A stretch of 64,000 bases of DNA from Streptomyces sp. CB02959. GTDB taxonomy: Bacteria > Actinomycetota > Actinomycetes > Streptomycetales > Streptomycetaceae. Position 1 is the stretch's first letter; every line of letters starts with the position of its first letter. Shown here in pieces: positions 61,359 to 64,000 of this stretch. Below the pieces are notes generated by a model. The model worked only from the letters and a program-made list of their open reading frames with translations. It was not told the origin of the DNA and did not search any database. The position numbers were made by a program, and so were the translations under genes. The DNA is taken from positions 1 through 64,000 of the forward strand of contig NZ_NNBP01000042.1 of NCBI RefSeq assembly GCF_002803155.1. The letters are read 5' to 3'.

Positions 61359-62312
61359 ATGAGCATCGACGCACCCCACCCGTCCGGAAGGCGGCGGCCC
61401 GCGAGCGACCCGCCGCAGACATACATACCGCTGTGGCGACGGCTGCGTGAGGACGAATGGCCGCCGCTGGAGGAGGTGTTGCGGGGGCCGCGGGGGCAGA
61501 TGCGCCCCAGGGTGCTGCTGATGCTGCTCCTCCCGTGCCTGTGGTGGCTGACCGTACCGCTGCTGGTCGGCTACCAACTGGCACGTACGGCCCGCCGCAC
61601 GGCGCGCCGGATCTTCCCCGTACGCCCGGAAGGGCGCGCCGAGGATCCCGAGGTGCTCCGGGTGCAGCGGATACGGGCCTGGGCGGCCCTGGTCCTGTCG
61701 GGGGCACTGCTGGCCATGTTCGGTGGCTGGCAGGACGTGGCGGACGCACAGAAGCAGTTCCTGCAACGGCTGTTGTTCGCGCCCTGGATGGCGCTGTTGA
61801 GTGCGGCGGTGGTGGTGGCGCTGCTCTTCTGGGCGGCCGGGCCCGGGACGCGGCAGGCCATGCGGACGCAGCTGTGGCCGGCCGGTCGGTCGGCCCTGTG
61901 GTACTTCGGTGCCTGGACGCTGGTGCCGCTGCTGTTCACGGCGGCGAGCAAGGGGATGGGGCTGCTGCCCAGCGGTGCCAACGGGCGGTCCGGGCTGCTG
62001 CTCTGGGTGGCCGTGATGTTCGTGTGCTGGGTGCCGTTCTGGTGGGTGATCTTCTTCCTCTGCTTCGCCTCCGGTCCGGCGCTGCGCCACGCCTTCAACC
62101 TGTCCACCCTGCACGCGGCGCTGCCCGCGCTGGTCACCACCGTCCTGGTCTGGGTGTTCGCCTTCCTCGGCCTGTCGGCGGGCGGCCTGCCGCCGGGCCC
62201 GGCGCCGCTCGCGGTCTGCGCGTTCCTCGGTGGCCCGATGTCGGTGACGGCGGTGGCCTGGTGGGAGATCCACCGGCTGCGGCGGCGGCACGGGGTGCGG
62301 TGGCGGGACTAG
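61359..62312 (+). CDS. Hypothetical polytopic membrane protein
   Basis: The 317-residue protein has six likely membrane helices between residues 50 and 300 (for example VLLMLLLPCLWWLTVPLLVG and FVCWVPFWWVIFFLCFA), with short arginine-rich loops. I recognise no family motif. GGAAGGGA precedes the ATG at 61359. It stands alone, between the XRE operon and a convergent response regulator gene. Confidence 0.75.
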   Translation: MSIDAPHPSGRRRPASDPPQTYIPLWRRLREDEWPPLEEVLRGPRGQMRPRVLLMLLLPCLWWLTVPLLVGYQLARTARRTARRIFPVRPEGRAEDPEVLRVQRIRAWAALVLSGALLAMFGGWQDVADAQKQFLQRLLFAPWMALLSAAVVVALLFWAAGPGTRQAMRTQLWPAGRSALWYFGAWTLVPLLFTAASKGMGLLPSGANGRSGLLLWVAVMFVCWVPFWWVIFFLCFASGPALRHAFNLSTLHAALPALVTTVLVWVFAFLGLSAGGLPPGPAPLAVCAFLGGPMSVTAVAWWEIHRLRRRHGVRWRD

Positions 62313-62456
62313 CCCTGCGGAGCTGCGCGGCCGACTTCTCCCGCCACGAGGGCAGGCAACTCCCCAACTCCCCAACTTCCCATGGCCGTTCCTGCACCAC
62401 GCCCGGAAGGCTGTTCAGCGGCACAGGCAGCCCAGGCCAGGCGACCTGATGCTGTG

Positions 62457-63218
62457 TCAGCCCGCGACTCCGGGCACGACCAGGCCGGTTTCGTACGCGA
62501 TCACCACCGCGTGGGTCCGGTTCTGTGCGCCGAGCTTGGTCAGCACGTTCCCGACGTGCGTCTTCACCGTCTCCAGGCTCACCCCGCACGACTGCGCGAT
62601 CTCCGGGTTGGACAGGCCGGTGGCCATCAGACGCAGCACCTCCTCCTCCCGTACCGTCAGCGCCGCCTGCGGCAGCGCCTCGGCGGAGCCCAGCGGGCGG
62701 GCGGTGACCATCTGGCGCAGGGCCGCCGGGAAGAGGATCGCCTCGCCCGCCGCCACCACCCGCACCGCCTCCGCGACCTTGGGGACCGGGAGCCGCTTGA
62801 GCACGAACCCACTGGCCCCCGCGCTGAGCGCGGCGGTGACATAGCCGTCGTTCTCGAAGGTGGTGATCACCACGACCTTCGGCGGCGCGGCCGACTCGGC
62901 GAGGAGCTGCCGGGTGGCCTCGATGCCGTTGAGGCGTGGCATCCGCACGTCCATCAGGACCACGTCCGGCCGCAACTGCCGTGCCCGCTCGACCGCTTCG
63001 ACGCCGTCGGCGGCCTCCCCGACCACCGCAATCCCCGACTGGGCCGCGAGGAGCGTGCACAGGCCGCTGCGGGTCACCTCGTCGTCGTCCGCGATCACGA
63101 GGGTGACAGGGGGGCTGCTGGGGATGCCGACGGTGCCGAGGGCGGCGCCAGTCGTGACGGCTGCACTCGCGTCAGGGCTGGTCGTGACCGCTGCGGCGCT
63201 CGTGTGTGAGCCGATCAT
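62457..63218 (-). CDS. NarL/LuxR-type response regulator (orphan)
   Basis: This 253-residue protein has a receiver domain (VTLVIADDDEVTRSGL, phospho-Asp in VVLMDVRMPRLNG, VVVITTFEND) and a C-terminal LuxR helix-turn-helix (LTVREEEVLRLMATGLSNPE, then SLETVKTHVGNVLTKL). No histidine kinase is adjacent. The N-terminus carries a 37-residue low-complexity extension encoded antisense to the signal peptide of the neighbouring hydrolase; no internal ATG/GTG start is available before the receiver, so the overlap seems real. Confidence 0.87.
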   Translation of the reverse strand: MIGSHTSAAAVTTSPDASAAVTTGAALGTVGIPSSPPVTLVIADDDEVTRSGLCTLLAAQSGIAVVGEAADGVEAVERARQLRPDVVLMDVRMPRLNGIEATRQLLAESAAPPKVVVITTFENDGYVTAALSAGASGFVLKRLPVPKVAEAVRVVAAGEAILFPAALRQMVTARPLGSAEALPQAALTVREEEVLRLMATGLSNPEIAQSCGVSLETVKTHVGNVLTKLGAQNRTHAVVIAYETGLVVPGVAG

Positions 63219-64000
63219 GCGGGCAAGCGTACCGGCAGCCGGACCGCGAGCCGCCAGCGCTCCGGCCCCCCAGGCGCTGACGCCCGCAACGGACTTCACC
63301 GCGTCCACGTCAGCCCGCGCCTCAACTGCCGAGGAATCCCTGCGGCGTTACACGCAGCAAAAGCTCCAGTGGAAACGCTGCGACACCAAGGGCCCCGACA
63401 CCTTGCAGTGCGCGACGCTCACAGTGCCGTTGGACTACAGCGATCCCGACGGCAAGGCGATCGGCCTTGCGATATCGCGGCTGAAGGCGAGCAGCACGAA
63501 GGAGCGCCGGGGCGTTCTCCTGCTCAACCCCGGCGGCCCGGGCGCACCGGGACTGGACCTGCCGGCCGGCCGGCTGCAGAAGGCGGCGGAGGGCAACAAC
63601 CCGGCGGAGGGCAACACCCCGGCTCCGTCCGGCACGCCCGGTCAGGCCGAGGAGTCCGACGACAACTACGCCTCCATTGCCTGGTCCGTCATGTGCGCCG
63701 ATACCCGCACCTGGTCGCACGACCCCGAGCGGTACCGCCGCGAGGCGATCCGCGACAAGGCCCGGGATCCGCTGTACGGCGACTTCGCTGCCACGATCAA
63801 GCCGTGTGCCTTCTGGAGGCAGGGCAGTGAGCCGCAGACCAGGATCGACAACACGGTCGGCGCGCTGATCACACAGAACGAGTGGGACCCCCAGACCCCC
63901 CTCTTCGCGGGCCAGGCCATGCATCGGGCCCTGCGCGGCTCCCGGATGCTCACCGTCGCCGGCGGCGAGGGACACGGCGTCCTCTACGCCCCGGACGGCA
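63124..64000 (+). CDS. Tripeptidyl-aminopeptidase-like hydrolase, shortened and cut by the window end
   Basis: The frame opens with a signal-like sequence from ATG 63124 (MPTVPRAAPVVTAALASGL) and continues RRYTQQKLQWKRCDTKG, LTVPLDYSDPDGKAIGL and LLLNPGGPGAPGLDLPAG, the start of secreted alpha/beta tripeptidyl aminopeptidases. It then jumps through a glycine/proline linker straight to the family's C-terminal half: ADTRTWSHDPERYRREAIRD, GALITQNEWDPQTPL, and the histidine in GGEGHG. About 200 residues with the nucleophile serine are missing, in frame. The gene has no stop before the window ends. Confidence 0.6.
   Translation, partial: MPTVPRAAPVVTAALASGLVVTAAALVCEPIMRASVPAAGPRAASAPAPQALTPATDFTASTSARASTAEESLRRYTQQKLQWKRCDTKGPDTLQCATLTVPLDYSDPDGKAIGLAISRLKASSTKERRGVLLLNPGGPGAPGLDLPAGRLQKAAEGNNPAEGNTPAPSGTPGQAEESDDNYASIAWSVMCADTRTWSHDPERYRREAIRDKARDPLYGDFAATIKPCAFWRQGSEPQTRIDNTVGALITQNEWDPQTPLFAGQAMHRALRGSRMLTVAGGEGHGVLYAPDG

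Noticed and set aside
1..64000. tRNA, rRNA, integrase, transposase or att sites that would delimit a genomic island
   Set aside because: None was recognised by eye on either strand; a dedicated tRNA and IS search would be needed to exclude degenerate ones.

Overview
The window is high-GC DNA (very C/G-biased third codon positions, many GTG starts, GGAGG-type ribosome binding sites) with gene families typical of Streptomyces: an ECF sigma/anti-sigma pair, secreted chitinase, DUF4232 and SpoIIE-type phosphatase genes, a DasR-like site, an IdeR/DmdR-like iron box, and modular polyketide synthase genes. It reads as an accessory or chromosome-arm region: specialised-metabolism genes, catabolic genes with private regulators, and an unusual number of truncated gene remnants. 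No tRNA, rRNA, CRISPR array or intact insertion sequence was recognised.

Layout. 1-8.4 kb: a collinear deoxysugar cassette (glycosyltransferase, then after a 384-bp control region: 3,5-epimerase, glucose-1-phosphate thymidylyltransferase, 4-ketoreductase, TylF/NovP-like O-methyltransferase, C-methyltransferase, carbamoyltransferase) closed by a strong terminator. Function by function it equals the NovM/W/V/S/P/U/N set that makes and attaches carbamoylated noviose; only a 4,6-dehydratase (NovT) is missing and could lie to the left. 8.4-15.8 kb: exported beta-carbonic anhydrase, LysE-type exporter, a translationally coupled RibA/RibD-reductase pair, HSL-type hydrolase, cupin, a tiny Asp/Arg/His-rich protein and an ABC exporter. 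15.8-21 kb: ECF sigma and zinc-finger anti-sigma factor, methyltransferase, YdjM-like membrane protein, a deletion scar joining two half-genes, and a secreted GH18 chitinase with an upstream DasR-like site. 21.1-23.4 kb: a two-gene unit resembling telomere-associated protein Tap (helix-turn-helix plus a degenerate family-B polymerase core) with a small Tpg-position protein.

23.4-38.5 kb: pirin, carboxylesterase, MBL hydrolase with a divergent XRE regulator and a perfect 15-bp inverted repeat, secreted S1 protease, benzoylformate decarboxylase-like enzyme with a hydrolase and an aromatic-ring cupin, a TetR/SDR divergent pair, an iron-box SDR, a GH43 enzyme and an APH-fold protein. 38.6-48.6 kb: one 2.8-kilo-residue single-module PKS (acyl ligase-ACP-KS-AT-DH-KR-ACP-TE) with a MarR gene and a divergent HSL hydrolase sharing a palindromic operator. 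48.6-51 kb is a graveyard of partial genes (secreted protein, two-component system, NAD-epimerase). 51-57.4 kb: SpoIIE-type phosphatase, ArsR-type regulator, acetyltransferase, an ECF41-type sigma remnant, VOC protein, lipoprotein, secreted protein. 58-61.2 kb: a four-gene operon XRE / ImmA-IrrE protease / MAB_1171c-like membrane protein / MpaB-like protein behind two CAATTAATTGG operators. The window ends with a membrane protein, an orphan NarL-type response regulator and an internally shortened tripeptidyl-aminopeptidase-like hydrolase running off the edge.
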